Assembly: GCF_014656375.1 (NCBI RefSeq)
Contig: NZ_BNCH01000001.1
Span: 124,001 to 188,000, forward strand
Reading direction: 5' to 3'
Source of the DNA: Aliiroseovarius zhejiangensis
GTDB taxonomy: Bacteria > Pseudomonadota > Alphaproteobacteria > Rhodobacterales > Rhodobacteraceae
Length of the DNA stretch: 64,000 nucleotides
Part shown: piece after piece, positions 17,817 through 26,729 of the stretch
Layout of the letters: each line of letters begins with the position of its first letter
Position numbering within the stretch: the stretch's first letter is position 1
The notes under the pieces: generated by a model
Seen by the model: the letters and a program-made list of their open reading frames with translations, nothing else
Database searches by the model: none
What the model was told of the DNA's origin: nothing
Translations under genes and position numbers: made by a program

Positions 17817-19148
17817 TTACAGATAATCAGACCGTTGCAGACCGTATTTCGCCATCTTCTCGTTCAGGGTTCGGCGCGGCAGGCACAACTCGTCCATCAC
17901 CCCGACGATCGAGCCCTTGTGGCGGCGCATCGTGTTGTCGATCAGCATCCGTTCGAACGCTTCTACGTATTCCTTCAAAGGCTTGCCCTCGGTCGTCATG
18001 ACCGGCTGCACCTCGTCATGGTCCGACATCAGAAGCGACGAGATCGTGCCGGTGCCGCGCCGCGACTGCAACACGGCGCGTTCGGCAATGTTGATCAACT
18101 GTCGGATATTGCCGGGCCACGGCGCTTGCAGAAGCTGGGCGGCTTCCTGCGCGCTGACCGTCGGGGCGGCGCAGCCGTATTCATCGGCAAACTGGTCGGC
18201 AAAGCCGGTGAACAGCATCAGGATATCCTCACCGCGTTGGCGCAGGGGTGGCAGGGTGATCTTCATCGCAGCCAGGCGATAGAACAGATCGGGCCGCAAG
18301 CAATCTTCGCAGGTCTTGCCCTGCTCTTGCAGGTTGCAGATCGCCACGACGCGGGTTTCGGCGGGCGTGCCCTGATCGTTCATCCATGTCAGCAAGCGGG
18401 CCTGAAGCCCCATCGGCAACGCCTCGATGTCCTCAAGCACCAGCGTGCCGCCGCGGGCTTCTTCGACCAGCGGCTGGGGGCCGCCCTCTTCCATCGGGCC
18501 AAACAGGCGGCGCGTCAGGTCGTCTTCGTCTTGCCCTGCGCAGGTTGCGACGACGAATTTCTTGCCCGCCTTCGCCCCGACCGCATGCAGCGCATGGGCG
18601 ACCAATGTCTTGCCGGTGCCTGTCTCGCCTTCGATCAGCACGTGACCCTCGGACTGACCGATGTCCAGAATATCCTCGCGCAACCGCGACATGACAGGCG
18701 AGGCGCCAATCAGCTTTTTCATGATGGTCGACCCGTCCGAGAGTTCACGGCGCAGCGCGCGCGCATCCATGGCAAGACGTCGCTTATGCGTCGCCTTCTT
18801 CGCCAGACTGGTCAACTGATCGGGGTTGAACGGTTTTTCAAGGAAATCGAATGCCCCGACCCGCATCGCCTCGACTGCCATGGGCACATCGCCATGGCCG
18901 GTGATCATGATCACGGGAAGTGAGCTGTCGATGCTCATCAGTTTCTTCAAAAACCCCATGCCGTCGATCCCGGGCATCTTGATGTCCGAAATGATGACCC
19001 CGGGGTAATCCTGCCCGATCACCTTCAGGGCATCCTCGGCCGAGGGGTAGGTTTCCGTCTCGAACCCCGACAGGGACAACCATTGCGAGATGGATTGTCG
19101 CATGTCCTGTTCGTCGTCGACGATCGCGATTTTCATTGCCTGCGCCAT
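17817..19148 (-). CDS. dctD: DctD-like NtrC-family response regulator lacking the GAFTGA loop
   Basis: Response regulator partner of the adjacent DctB-like kinase, 443 residues. A receiver domain (phosphoacceptor Asp55 in VIISDIKMPG) is followed by an AAA+ domain (Walker A GETGTGKT at 174-181; arginine region LRPDLFYRLAAMKITLPPLRQRGED) and a Fis-type helix-turn-helix near the C-terminus (MDELCLPRRTLNEKMAKYGL). The loop that normally contacts sigma-54 is gone: where GAFTGA should be, the sequence runs LFGPMEEGGPQPLVEEARGGTLVLED (written here from residue 215), about ten residues shorter. Walker B reads LVLED in place of LFLDE. It may therefore act without sigma-54. It is 33 bases downstream of dctB. 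Confidence 0.85.
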   Translation of the reverse strand: MAQAMKIAIVDDEQDMRQSISQWLSLSGFETETYPSAEDALKVIGQDYPGVIISDIKMPGIDGMGFLKKLMSIDSSLPVIMITGHGDVPMAVEAMRVGAFDFLEKPFNPDQLTSLAKKATHKRRLAMDARALRRELSDGSTIMKKLIGASPVMSRLREDILDIGQSEGHVLIEGETGTGKTLVAHALHAVGAKAGKKFVVATCAGQDEDDLTRRLFGPMEEGGPQPLVEEARGGTLVLEDIEALPMGLQARLLTWMNDQGTPAETRVVAICNLQEQGKTCEDCLRPDLFYRLAAMKITLPPLRQRGEDILMLFTGFADQFADEYGCAAPTVSAQEAAQLLQAPWPGNIRQLINIAERAVLQSRRGTGTISSLLMSDHDEVQPVMTTEGKPLKEYVEAFERMLIDNTMRRHKGSIVGVMDELCLPRRTLNEKMAKYGLQRSDYL

Positions 19149-19181
19149 CGCAGCCTCCTGATTTCCAGTTGCGTGACAGCC

Positions 19182-20951
19182 CTATTCAGCGGCTTTCACG
19201 TCCAAATCCTTGTCATCCAGAACCGGCAGTTCGACCTCGAACACAGCCCCGCCATCCTGACCATTGCGCGCCGTCAGACGCCCGCCCAGATCGGTGACGA
19301 TCCCGGATGAAATGGCCAGACCCAGCCCGACCCCGTCGCCCGGCGCCTTGGTGGTGTAGAAAGGCTCGAACAGGTTATCCAGATCGTCCACTCCGTTTCC
19401 ATTGTCGCGCACGGTGATCAACACATAATCACCCCGGCTGACAATTATATCAACCTGCGGCAAATCAACGGTTTTTGTCGCGTCCAGCGCGTTACGCAGC
19501 AAATTGATCAACACTTGCTCCAGACGCAAGCGATCCCCCATCACCATGACGGGTTCGCGCGGAATATTGCGCGTGATGCGCACCTCGCGGCTTTTCAGTT
19601 GGGGTTCCATCATCGACAAGGCGGTGGACACGCTTTCGCGCACATCCATCGGCTCGAACGCGTCACCGCCCTTGCGGGCATAGCTTTTCAACTGCCGCGT
19701 GATCGCGCCCATCCGTTCAATCAGGTCGTCAATGCGCTGAAAACTGGACAGGGCTTCGTCAGGGCGTTTGCGTTGCAACAGCAATTTCGCGCCGGCCAGA
19801 TAGGTTTTCATTGCGGCCAGTGGCTGGTTCAATTCATGGCTAACCGCCGCCGACATTTCGCCCAGAACAGCCAGTTTCGAGCTTTGCGCCAGCGTCTGCT
19901 CGGCCACTTGCAGGTTTTCTTCGGCGCGTTTGCGCTCGGCGATCTCGCGTTGCAGGGCAAGGTTCAACTGCCGCAAATCCGCCGATTCCTGCGCAAACAG
20001 AACCGAACGGAACTGCGCCCGGCGGCTGATCAGATAAAACAGCAGCGACAGGAGCATCGCGAAGGCCATGATTTCCAGCGCCAGAACCGCGTTCACCTTC
20101 TCGCGCACCGAGGCATAGGAGGTGAAAGACGCAATCCGCCAGCCCTGAAACGGCACCCGGCTTTCGTGGCGCATCACCTCTTCACCCAGAAACAACACGT
20201 CCGACGGCAGGCCCGACCAATCCGCCGCATCGCGCACGCTGCGCCTGATCGCGTCGGTGGCCGACACGGTGGCCAGCGCCTCGCCTTCCGGTTTGCCGCG
20301 CCAGCGCGGTTCGGTTGCCAGAATGACGTTTCCTTCACTATTGGTGACAAGCACCGCGTCCGAAATCCCCGACCAACTGCTTTCAAACTTGCGCAGGTCG
20401 ACATTCACGACGATCACCCCGATCACGCCATCGCTGTCCTCGATCTTGCGGGAATAAGAGAACTCGTAGGACCCGGCCTCGGTTTGCACCGTTGTGAACA
20501 CGGTTTCCGAGCTTCTGAGCGCCTCGACGAAATACGGGTTGGTGCGGTGTTGCGAGCCAAGGGCCTCGCGCGTGGTGGCGGCCACGGCGCGCCCGTCACT
20601 GTCCAGAAGCATCAGCGACGCGGCTTCGATCTCGTCGCGATAGGAAATCAGCCGGGCCGTGCTTTGCGAATAATCGGCCGAATTCAGAGCGTTGATCAGC
20701 GCCGGATCCCGCGACAGCAGAAGCGGCACGACCGAGTTGCGCTGTAGTTCACTGAGCAGGTTGCCCGAATACAGCGCCACGCGCAGTTCAGCCCGATTGC
20801 GGGTGGTTTCGGTGTAGCGTTCGGTCAGCAAACGGTTTGAAAAGAAGACCACGAAAACAGCAAGCGAAATCAACGCCACAAGCACAAGCCGCGCGCGAAG
20901 ACTGACCCCCGGTCGCGGGGGCGGCACTGGACGTTTCTTTGGGTCGACCAT
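19182..20951 (-). CDS. dctB: DctB-like sensor histidine kinase
   Basis: Membrane sensor kinase of about 589 residues, likely for C4-dicarboxylates. It has one helix near residues 20-38, a periplasmic sensing region of about 250 residues of double-PAS/Cache type, a second helix at about 288-309, a coiled-coil linker, then the HisKA domain with His372 in GEMSAAVSHELNQPL and an ATPase domain (N box LLRNALDA, DNGNGV, GDGVGLGLAIS). An alternative in-frame start at 20990 overlaps the purQ end; neither start has a strong ribosome site. The gene pairs with dctD downstream. No dctPQM TRAP transporter is in the window, so the regulated genes lie elsewhere. Confidence 0.85.
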   Translation of the reverse strand: MVDPKKRPVPPPRPGVSLRARLVLVALISLAVFVVFFSNRLLTERYTETTRNRAELRVALYSGNLLSELQRNSVVPLLLSRDPALINALNSADYSQSTARLISYRDEIEAASLMLLDSDGRAVAATTREALGSQHRTNPYFVEALRSSETVFTTVQTEAGSYEFSYSRKIEDSDGVIGVIVVNVDLRKFESSWSGISDAVLVTNSEGNVILATEPRWRGKPEGEALATVSATDAIRRSVRDAADWSGLPSDVLFLGEEVMRHESRVPFQGWRIASFTSYASVREKVNAVLALEIMAFAMLLSLLFYLISRRAQFRSVLFAQESADLRQLNLALQREIAERKRAEENLQVAEQTLAQSSKLAVLGEMSAAVSHELNQPLAAMKTYLAGAKLLLQRKRPDEALSSFQRIDDLIERMGAITRQLKSYARKGGDAFEPMDVRESVSTALSMMEPQLKSREVRITRNIPREPVMVMGDRLRLEQVLINLLRNALDATKTVDLPQVDIIVSRGDYVLITVRDNGNGVDDLDNLFEPFYTTKAPGDGVGLGLAISSGIVTDLGGRLTARNGQDGGAVFEVELPVLDDKDLDVKAAE

Positions 20952-20986
20952 GGCTTGAAGATAAGTCCGCGCGACCCGCTTCGCAA

Positions 20987-21655
20987 TCATGCAGCGACGA
21001 CGCTGTCCACCAACGAGCGGAACATCGCCACGCCATCCGTGCCGCCATGCTTTTCATCCACGCAGCGTTCCGGATGCGGCATCATGCCCAACACGCGCCG
21101 GTTCTTGGAAATCACCCCCGCGATGTCACCCGTCGACCCGTTCGGGTTGTCCAGATAGGTAAACGCGATCCGGCCCTCGTCGCGCAGCTGCGCAAGTTTC
21201 TCGTCGGTGACGTTGTAATTGCCGTCGTGATGGGCGATCGGCACGGTGATTACCTGCCCTTTTTCATAGCCGGACAGAAAATCGCAATCCGTGGTTTCAA
21301 CTTTCAGGTCAATGGGTTTGCAAATGAACTTCAAGTTGGCATTGCGCATCAGCGCACCGGGCAGGATGCCGGTCTCGGTCAGCACCTGAAACCCGTTGCA
21401 GATCCCGATGGCATAGCCGCCCCGTTCGGTGTGCTTGATCAGCGACCGGGTGATGGGCGATTGTGCCGCAATGGCCCCGCAGCGCAGATAGTCGCCAAAC
21501 GAGAAACCGCCGGGCACGCCCACGATGTCCAGATCATCCGGCAACTCGGTTTCCTTGTGCCAAATCATCTTGACCTGTGCGCCGGCCCGTTCGAACGCCA
21601 CGGCCAGGTCGCGATCGCAGTTGGACCCCGGAAAAACAATGACACCCGCCTTCAT
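20987..21655 (-). CDS. purQ: Phosphoribosylformylglycinamidine synthase subunit PurQ
   Basis: Glutaminase subunit of FGAM synthase in purine synthesis: it releases ammonia from glutamine for PurL. The 222 residues form a class I glutamine amidotransferase: catalytic Cys in GICNGFQVL, and His and Glu in MMPHPERCVDEKHGG. The start at 21655 shares one base with the purS stop, so the genes are coupled. This is the small separate-subunit form (PurL-PurQ-PurS), not the large fused PurL of enterobacteria. PurL itself is not in the window. Confidence 0.97.
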   Translation of the reverse strand: MKAGVIVFPGSNCDRDLAVAFERAGAQVKMIWHKETELPDDLDIVGVPGGFSFGDYLRCGAIAAQSPITRSLIKHTERGGYAIGICNGFQVLTETGILPGALMRNANLKFICKPIDLKVETTDCDFLSGYEKGQVITVPIAHHDGNYNVTDEKLAQLRDEGRIAFTYLDNPNGSTGDIAGVISKNRRVLGMMPHPERCVDEKHGGTDGVAMFRSLVDSVVAA

Positions 21656-21885
21656 CACAGCACCTTGATGGCGTAGTTTTCGATGACGGTGTTGGCCAGC
21701 AGCTTCTCGCACATCTTCTTCACGTCCTCTTTCGAGGTGCCATCGGCTAGGTCCAGTTCGATCACCTTGCCTTGGCGGACCTTCTCGACCCCGTCAAAGC
21801 CCAGATTGCCAAGCGCGTGGCGGACGGCCTCGCCCTGCGGATCCAGAACGCCTGTTTTCAGCATCACGTCTACACGAACTTTCAT
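21655..21885 (-). CDS. purS: Phosphoribosylformylglycinamidine synthase subunit PurS
   Basis: Small 76-residue structural subunit that joins PurL and PurQ in FGAM synthase. It begins MKVRVDVMLKTGVLDPQGEAVRHAL and ends with the family pattern KLLANTVIENYAIKVL. It sits between purC (12-bp gap) and purQ (1-base overlap) in one operon. Confidence 0.96.
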   Translation of the reverse strand: MKVRVDVMLKTGVLDPQGEAVRHALGNLGFDGVEKVRQGKVIELDLADGTSKEDVKKMCEKLLANTVIENYAIKVL

Positions 21886-21897
21886 CGGGGCAAATCC

Positions 21898-22662
21898 TCA
21901 GTTGATCAGGGTCGGTTTGGTGGGGGTGTGGGTCACGTTCGACGGCATGACGCCCAGTCGGCGCGCCACCTCGGTATAGGCATCGGCCAGGTTGCCAAGG
22001 TCGCGACGGAACACATCCTTGTCCAGCTTCTGGCCGGTTTCGATGTCCCACAGACGGCAGCTGTCGGGGCTGATCTCGTCGGCCACGATCAGACGCGGGA
22101 AATCGCCTTCGTAAACGCGCCCCATCTCGATCTTGAAATCGACCAGCTTGATGCCGACGCCGTACATGACACCCGACAGGTAATCGTTCACGCGCAGCGC
22201 CATCGACACGATCTCGTCCATCTCCTGCTGGCTGGCCCAGCCGAAGGCGGCGATGTATTCCTCGGGCACCAGCGGGTCGCCCAGGCTGTCATCCTTATAG
22301 GAAAACTCGACGATCGGGCGCGGCAGCGGTGTGCCTTCCTCGATCCCCAGCCGTTTGGCAATCGACCCGGCGGCAACATTGCGCACGATGATCTCAAGCG
22401 GAATGATTTCGGCGGCGCGCACAAGCTGTTCGCGCATGTTCAGCCGCTTGATGAAATGGTTGGGGATGCCCAATTGCGTCAGCCCCTTCATGAAGAACTC
22501 TGACAGGCGGTTGTTCAGAACGCCCTTGCCGTCGATCACGTCCTTCTTTTCGGCGTTGAAAGCGGTGGCATCGTCCTTGAAGTATTGCACGATGGTGCCC
22601 GGCTCGGTGCCTTCATACAGGATCTTCGCCTTGCCTTCGTAAAGTTTCTTGCGCCGTGCCAT
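21898..22662 (-). CDS. purC: SAICAR synthetase (phosphoribosylaminoimidazole-succinocarboxamide synthase)
   Basis: Joins aspartate to CAIR in purine biosynthesis. The 254-residue protein has the full family pattern: [18 protein letters not shown] at the start, [30 protein letters not shown], and [10 protein letters not shown] followed by [16 protein letters not shown]. The start at 22662 is set by GGAGGT directly upstream; longer versions run into the leader. It leads the purC-purS-purQ operon. Confidence 0.97.
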   Translation of the reverse strand: MARRKKLYEGKAKILYEGTEPGTIVQYFKDDATAFNAEKKDVIDGKGVLNNRLSEFFMKGLTQLGIPNHFIKRLNMREQLVRAAEIIPLEIIVRNVAAGSIAKRLGIEEGTPLPRPIVEFSYKDDSLGDPLVPEEYIAAFGWASQQEMDEIVSMALRVNDYLSGVMYGVGIKLVDFKIEMGRVYEGDFPRLIVADEISPDSCRLWDIETGQKLDKDVFRRDLGNLADAYTEVARRLGVMPSNVTHTPTKPTLIN

Positions 22663-22903
22663 AAGACCTCCGTCGGTCGGTGCGGGATGCAACATTGGAC
22701 GGGCCCCCTGCCCGTGCGACTCCCGCCATTGCCCGCCCTATACGTGAAAGCCCGACGCTGGGCAAGAATATCGCCGATCCGGTACAATTTCCGGGCATTG
22801 AGAGCGCAACCGGGGTTGCGATGAACGTCCGCCATTGGCATATCAGTATCGACAAGCGCCGTTCGGCCTGCCGAGGGCACCAGACCATGAACAAGGGAAC
22901 GCC

Positions 22904-23215
22904 ATGACCACCTTTGATGATCGCGAAAACGCTTTTGAGGCCAAGTTTGCGCATGATGAAGAAATGCAGTTCAAGGCAGAAGCACGCGCCAACAAGAAGC
23001 TGGGCCTGTGGGCTGCAGAGAAACTGGGCAAGACCGGGGACGACGCATTGGCCTATGCAAGCGAAGTGATCAAGTCCGATTTCGAAGAAGCCGGCCACGA
23101 AGACGTGGTGCGCAAGGTCACCGGCGACCTGAACACCGTCAGCGCCGACGAAGTCCGCGCCAAACGCGCCGAATTGCTGGCCGTCGCCAAGGCGGAACTG
23201 GTTTCGGAGGCCTGA
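22904..23215 (+). CDS. F1-ATPase inhibitor zeta subunit (DUF1476)
   Basis: A 103-residue protein of the alphaproteobacterial ATP synthase zeta family, first described in Paracoccus, which blocks rotation and ATP hydrolysis by F1 at low energy. The sequence MTTFDDRENAFEAKFAHDEEMQFKAEARANKKLGLWAAEKLG is the signature of the family; the N-terminal part is the inhibitory segment and the rest folds as a four-helix bundle. The ATG at 22904 follows AAGGGA. An in-frame extension to 22835 has no family support. It stands alone, away from the atp operon, and ends at a clear hairpin terminator. Confidence 0.9.
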   Translation: MTTFDDRENAFEAKFAHDEEMQFKAEARANKKLGLWAAEKLGKTGDDALAYASEVIKSDFEEAGHEDVVRKVTGDLNTVSADEVRAKRAELLAVAKAELVSEA

Positions 23216-23281
23216 TCGCCCCGGACCACGCGCGTGCCCAGATCGGCGTGCGCCCAATGACACATGACACCGACACACGCC

Positions 23282-23315
23282 AACGGGCGCACCTTCCGGG
23301 GATGCGCCCGTTTTC
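23282..23315 (+). terminator. Rho-independent terminator after ATPase zeta
   Basis: A 9-bp perfect stem (ACGGGCGCA at 23283-23291 with TGCGCCCGT at 23303-23311) encloses an 11-base loop and is followed by a T-run. It lies about 67 bases after the zeta stop codon, in the right orientation. Confidence 0.8.
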
Positions 23316-23430
23316 ATTTCGGCGTCCGGCGGGACAGGTTGATCGGCAATAGTCGTTAAAACTTGATCTGTTAACAGCATATTCGTGTCTTTGCGAAACC
23401 CTGATGCCGGGATCGGAAAGGGGTGAAGCC

Positions 23431-25398
23431 ATGCACGAACACACAGATATCCTGCGGGATCACCCAGACATCCTGCAAAAGCGGCGCGCGACGCGGGCGC
23501 TGTCGGTCGCGGACGGGATCGATCTGCGCAAAACCGCGCTGCGCCAGCTCTTGGCCGCGTTGTTGGTTCTGGGTGTGATCGTCCTGATGTGGGACAAGAT
23601 TGCACAGCTTGACCTCAACACCATCCGCGCGGCGCTGAAATCGGTGACCCCCTGGCAATGGCTGGCCGCGTGCGGGTTCACCGCCGTCTCTTTCTGGGCG
23701 TTGGGGCGATATGATCGCGTGGTGCACCGCCTGCTGCGCACATCCGCCGACATGAAACAGGCTGAACAGGCCGGGATCGCCGCGATCGCGATTTCCCAGA
23801 CGGTCGGCATGGGGGTGATTTCGGCCAGCTTCGTGCGCTGGCGCATGTTGCCCGATGCCTGCCTGACCCAGGCGGCACGGCTGACGGCCATCGTATCGGC
23901 ATCGTTTCTGGCGGCCTGGGCGGTGATCACATCGGCGGCGGTCGTTATGGCACCGGTGGCGTTGCCCATGGGCGGTTGGGTACAGGGGGTCGCATGGACG
24001 GTTCTGATCGTCACCGCGCTGGCGATGGTCGCCTCACTGCTGCGACCGCGCCTGTTGTCAGGTGTGCGCCTGCCCCCGCTGCGCGCGGTTGGCGCGTTTC
24101 TTGCTCTGGCGGTTCTGGATATGGTGGCGGCGGGTGCGGCGTTGTGGGTCTTGCTGCCCGCGGGCTGCGAAATCTCACCTTTGCTGTTGATTGCCGCCTA
24201 TATGCTGGCACTTGGTGCGGGGTTGATCTCGGGCACACCGGGCGGAATGGGTCCGTTCGAGTTGACGCTTTTGGCAGCTCTGCCCACGGCCGGGCCTGAA
24301 CCGCTTCTGGCCGCAATTCTGGCGTTTCGGGCGGTCTATTTCGCCCTGCCAGCGCTGTTGGCCGCCGCGCTGACCATTCGCGGGCCACGTGTGGCAGTCA
24401 GCCATCGGAGCGGCCAAGCCAACCGGTCCGAACGGGCTAGACTGCGCCCGCCATTCGGCCCACACCTGCCCACGCATGTCGCCCAGGCCCTGCGCATCGC
24501 CCCGCGCGCGGAAGCCGGGCTGCTGCGCCACGGTCGGTTGTCGCTGATCGAACGTGGCGATGCGACCCCGGTTGCGATGGGGACCACAAGCGGGCAGAGC
24601 CTGATTGTGCTGTCCGATCCCATGGACCCCGTATTGTCGCCGGACACATTCCTGTCCGAGCTTGAAGACCTTGCCCGGCGCGGATTTCATGCGCCGTTCC
24701 TGTACAAGATCGGCGGGCGCATGGCCTGTGCGGCACGGCGGGCGGGTTGGCGGGTGTTGCCGCTTGCGCGCGAGGCCACGCTTGACCCCCGACGGTTTAC
24801 CCTGGACGGATCCGACAAGCGCCAATTGCGTCGCAAATTGCGGCAAGCCGACAAGGCAGGCGTCATCATTCAGCCCGGTGGGGTCGACCTGCCACTTGCC
24901 GATATGGACCGGATTGCGGCACGCTGGTCCGCCACCCATGGTGGCGAGCGCGGATTTTCCATGGGGGTCTGGTCCCCCGCCACCTTGCCTTTTGCGCTAG
25001 TATTTCTGGCCTATTATCACGGGCGGTTGGTCGGCTTCCTGAACCTGCACGCAAATGCCAACGAACACGCACTGGACCTGATGCGTATCGACCCGTCAGC
25101 CCCGGACGGCACCATGCACGCGCTTGTGACGCAGGCGATTGCCGCGGCCAAGGCCGATGGCATTACCCGGTTTTCACTGGCCGCCGTGCCGCTGGGCACC
25201 TGCCGAAACGAACGCACCGCCTTTCAACTCATCCGGCGGGTTCTGAATGCAGCCTGCGGCGCAGACGGGTTGCGCCAGTTCAAATCCGCCTTTTCGCCTC
25301 ATTGGGAAACCCTGTATGCCGCCGCCCACTCGACCGTGGCGCTGGGGATTGGGGCGCTGGATGTCATGCGCGAAATTCATCAGACCAAGACGGCGTAA
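23431..25398 (+). CDS. MprF/LpiA-like phosphatidylglycerol lysyltransferase-domain membrane protein
   Basis: Probably makes aminoacyl-phosphatidylglycerol at the inner membrane, which lowers surface charge and protects against cationic peptides. The 655-residue protein has an N-terminal hydrophobic block of about eight helices (to about residue 330; family motif ISGTPGGMGPFE, as in PF03706) and a C-terminal cytosolic DUF2156/GNAT-like catalytic domain. The hydrophobic part is shorter than the 14 helices of firmicute MprF. The ATG at 23431 follows GAAAGGGGTGAAG. The amino acid used (Lys, Ala or other) cannot be told from sequence. Confidence 0.8.
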   Translation: MHEHTDILRDHPDILQKRRATRALSVADGIDLRKTALRQLLAALLVLGVIVLMWDKIAQLDLNTIRAALKSVTPWQWLAACGFTAVSFWALGRYDRVVHRLLRTSADMKQAEQAGIAAIAISQTVGMGVISASFVRWRMLPDACLTQAARLTAIVSASFLAAWAVITSAAVVMAPVALPMGGWVQGVAWTVLIVTALAMVASLLRPRLLSGVRLPPLRAVGAFLALAVLDMVAAGAALWVLLPAGCEISPLLLIAAYMLALGAGLISGTPGGMGPFELTLLAALPTAGPEPLLAAILAFRAVYFALPALLAAALTIRGPRVAVSHRSGQANRSERARLRPPFGPHLPTHVAQALRIAPRAEAGLLRHGRLSLIERGDATPVAMGTTSGQSLIVLSDPMDPVLSPDTFLSELEDLARRGFHAPFLYKIGGRMACAARRAGWRVLPLAREATLDPRRFTLDGSDKRQLRRKLRQADKAGVIIQPGGVDLPLADMDRIAARWSATHGGERGFSMGVWSPATLPFALVFLAYYHGRLVGFLNLHANANEHALDLMRIDPSAPDGTMHALVTQAIAAAKADGITRFSLAAVPLGTCRNERTAFQLIRRVLNAACGADGLRQFKSAFSPHWETLYAAAHSTVALGIGALDVMREIHQTKTA

Positions 25399-25468
25399 GC
25401 GCGTCCAAACCTGCGTCCATGATCTTGTGCCCATGACACCCCCGTGGTGTTCCGGTGGGGTTCCTGTG

Positions 25469-25495
25469 CCACCCCGCCACAACAGGGCGAGGTGG
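25469..25495 (+). terminator. Inverted repeat after the mprF-like gene
   Basis: CCACCCCGCC at 25469-25478 pairs with GGCGAGGTGG at 25486-25495 with one mismatch and a 7-base loop. It lies about 70 bases after the mprF-like stop and 138 bases before the next gene. There is no T-run behind it, so it could be a weak terminator or a structured leader. I saw no riboswitch consensus in the rest of the 235-base gap. Confidence 0.35.
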
Positions 25496-25633
25496 GCGCG
25501 CAGGCGACATATCCAGTCGCAACAAGTATTTTTCCTGTTCCCCCCGCGCATGGTTGACGCATTGGGTTTGCGCCTGCACGCAATCCGTGGCAGGTAGCGG
25601 CCAAACCTCGTCTCACAACAAGCGGAGCCCCCG

Positions 25634-26653
25634 ATGACGGACGCGCTGACCCAACTGATGACCGAACGCGATTGGCTGCTGGCCGACGGAGCAACCGGGA
25701 CCACCCTGTTCAACATGGGCCTGACCTCGGGCGATGCGCCCGAGCTGTGGAATGTCGACAAACCTGACAATATCCGCGCGCTGTACAAGGGGGCCGTGGA
25801 TGCCGGGTCGGATATCTTCCTGACCAACTCGTTCGGGGGCAACGCGTCGCGGTTGAAACTGCATGATGCGCAGAGCCGGGTGCGTGAGTTGAACCGCGCC
25901 GCCGCCGAACTGGGGCGCGAGGTTGCCGATGCCACGGGCCGCACCGTGGTGGTTGCCGGGTCCATCGGGCCGACGGGCGACATCATGGAGCCGATGGGCA
26001 GCCTGACCTTCGACAGCGCGGTCGAGATGTTTCACGAACAGGCCGAAGGGCTGAAGGAGGGCGGCGCGGATGTGCTGTGGGTCGAGACAATCTCGGCGCC
26101 CGAGGAATACAAGGCCGCTGCCCGCGCCGCCGAACTGGCCGGAATGCCGTGGTGCGGCACGATGAGCTTTGACACCGCCGGGCGCACCATGATGGGCGTC
26201 ACCTCGGCCGATCTGGCAAAGATGGTTGAAACGCTCAGCCTGCCGCCACTGGCGTTTGGGGCGAATTGCGGGGTTGGCGCGTCCGACCTGTTGCGCACCG
26301 TGCTGGGCTTTGCAGCCCAAGGCAGCGAGCGCCCGATCATCGCCAAGGGCAACGCAGGCATTCCGCAATATGTGGATGGGCATATCCACTATGACGGCAC
26401 GCCTGACCTGATGGCCGATTATGCCGTTCTGGCGCGCGATTGCGGGGCGACGATCATCGGCGGCTGTTGCGGCACGACGCCTGACCACCTGCGCGCGATG
26501 CGCGAGGCGCTGGAAACCCGGCCACGCGGCGAGATGCGCCCGACACTGGACCAGATCGCATCTGCCCTTGGCGGCTTCTCATCAGCGTCCGATGGCACGG
26601 GCGACGATGCCGGGCCACGACCGGACCGCCGGTCGCGTCGTCGGCGCAGTTAA
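25634..26653 (+). CDS. Homocysteine S-methyltransferase (BHMT/MetH N-domain type)
   Basis: Zinc-dependent methyltransferase barrel that moves a methyl group to homocysteine, 339 residues. Zinc cysteines are at about 212 (FGANCGVGA) and 278-279 (IIGGCCGTTPDH); the start WLLADGATGTTLFNMG is the family signature. It is commonly annotated as betaine-homocysteine methyltransferase. In the Rhodobacterales such a stand-alone domain is also known as one part of a split cobalamin-dependent methionine synthase, and the corrinoid protein gene 1.3 kb downstream supports that reading. The last 40 residues are Arg-rich and not conserved in the family. A hairpin terminator follows. Confidence 0.85.
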   Translation: MTDALTQLMTERDWLLADGATGTTLFNMGLTSGDAPELWNVDKPDNIRALYKGAVDAGSDIFLTNSFGGNASRLKLHDAQSRVRELNRAAAELGREVADATGRTVVVAGSIGPTGDIMEPMGSLTFDSAVEMFHEQAEGLKEGGADVLWVETISAPEEYKAAARAAELAGMPWCGTMSFDTAGRTMMGVTSADLAKMVETLSLPPLAFGANCGVGASDLLRTVLGFAAQGSERPIIAKGNAGIPQYVDGHIHYDGTPDLMADYAVLARDCGATIIGGCCGTTPDHLRAMREALETRPRGEMRPTLDQIASALGGFSSASDGTGDDAGPRPDRRSRRRRS

Positions 26654-26679
26654 CCACACGGACGGGATAGGACACGGGA

Positions 26680-26710
26680 ACGAGGGCACCAATGCCCTCG
26701 TTTACTTTTC
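26680..26710 (+). terminator. Rho-independent terminator between convergent genes
   Basis: CGAGGGCA (26681-26688) pairs perfectly with TGCCCTCG (26693-26700) over a 4-base loop and is followed by TTTACTTTT. It serves the methyltransferase gene; the convergent radical SAM gene ends 20 bases further on. Confidence 0.85.
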
Positions 26711-26729
26711 AGGCCATGGGCACATAGCG

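Noticed and set aside
22613..23605. 330-codon minus-strand open frame spanning the purC start to the mprF-like start
   Set aside because: Overlaps the purC leader, the ATPase zeta gene and its terminator; no family likeness.
25399..25633. Possible riboswitch before the homocysteine methyltransferase gene
   Set aside because: I looked for cobalamin, SAM-II and SAH consensus pieces (B12-box-like string and others) and found none; only an imperfect hairpin is present.
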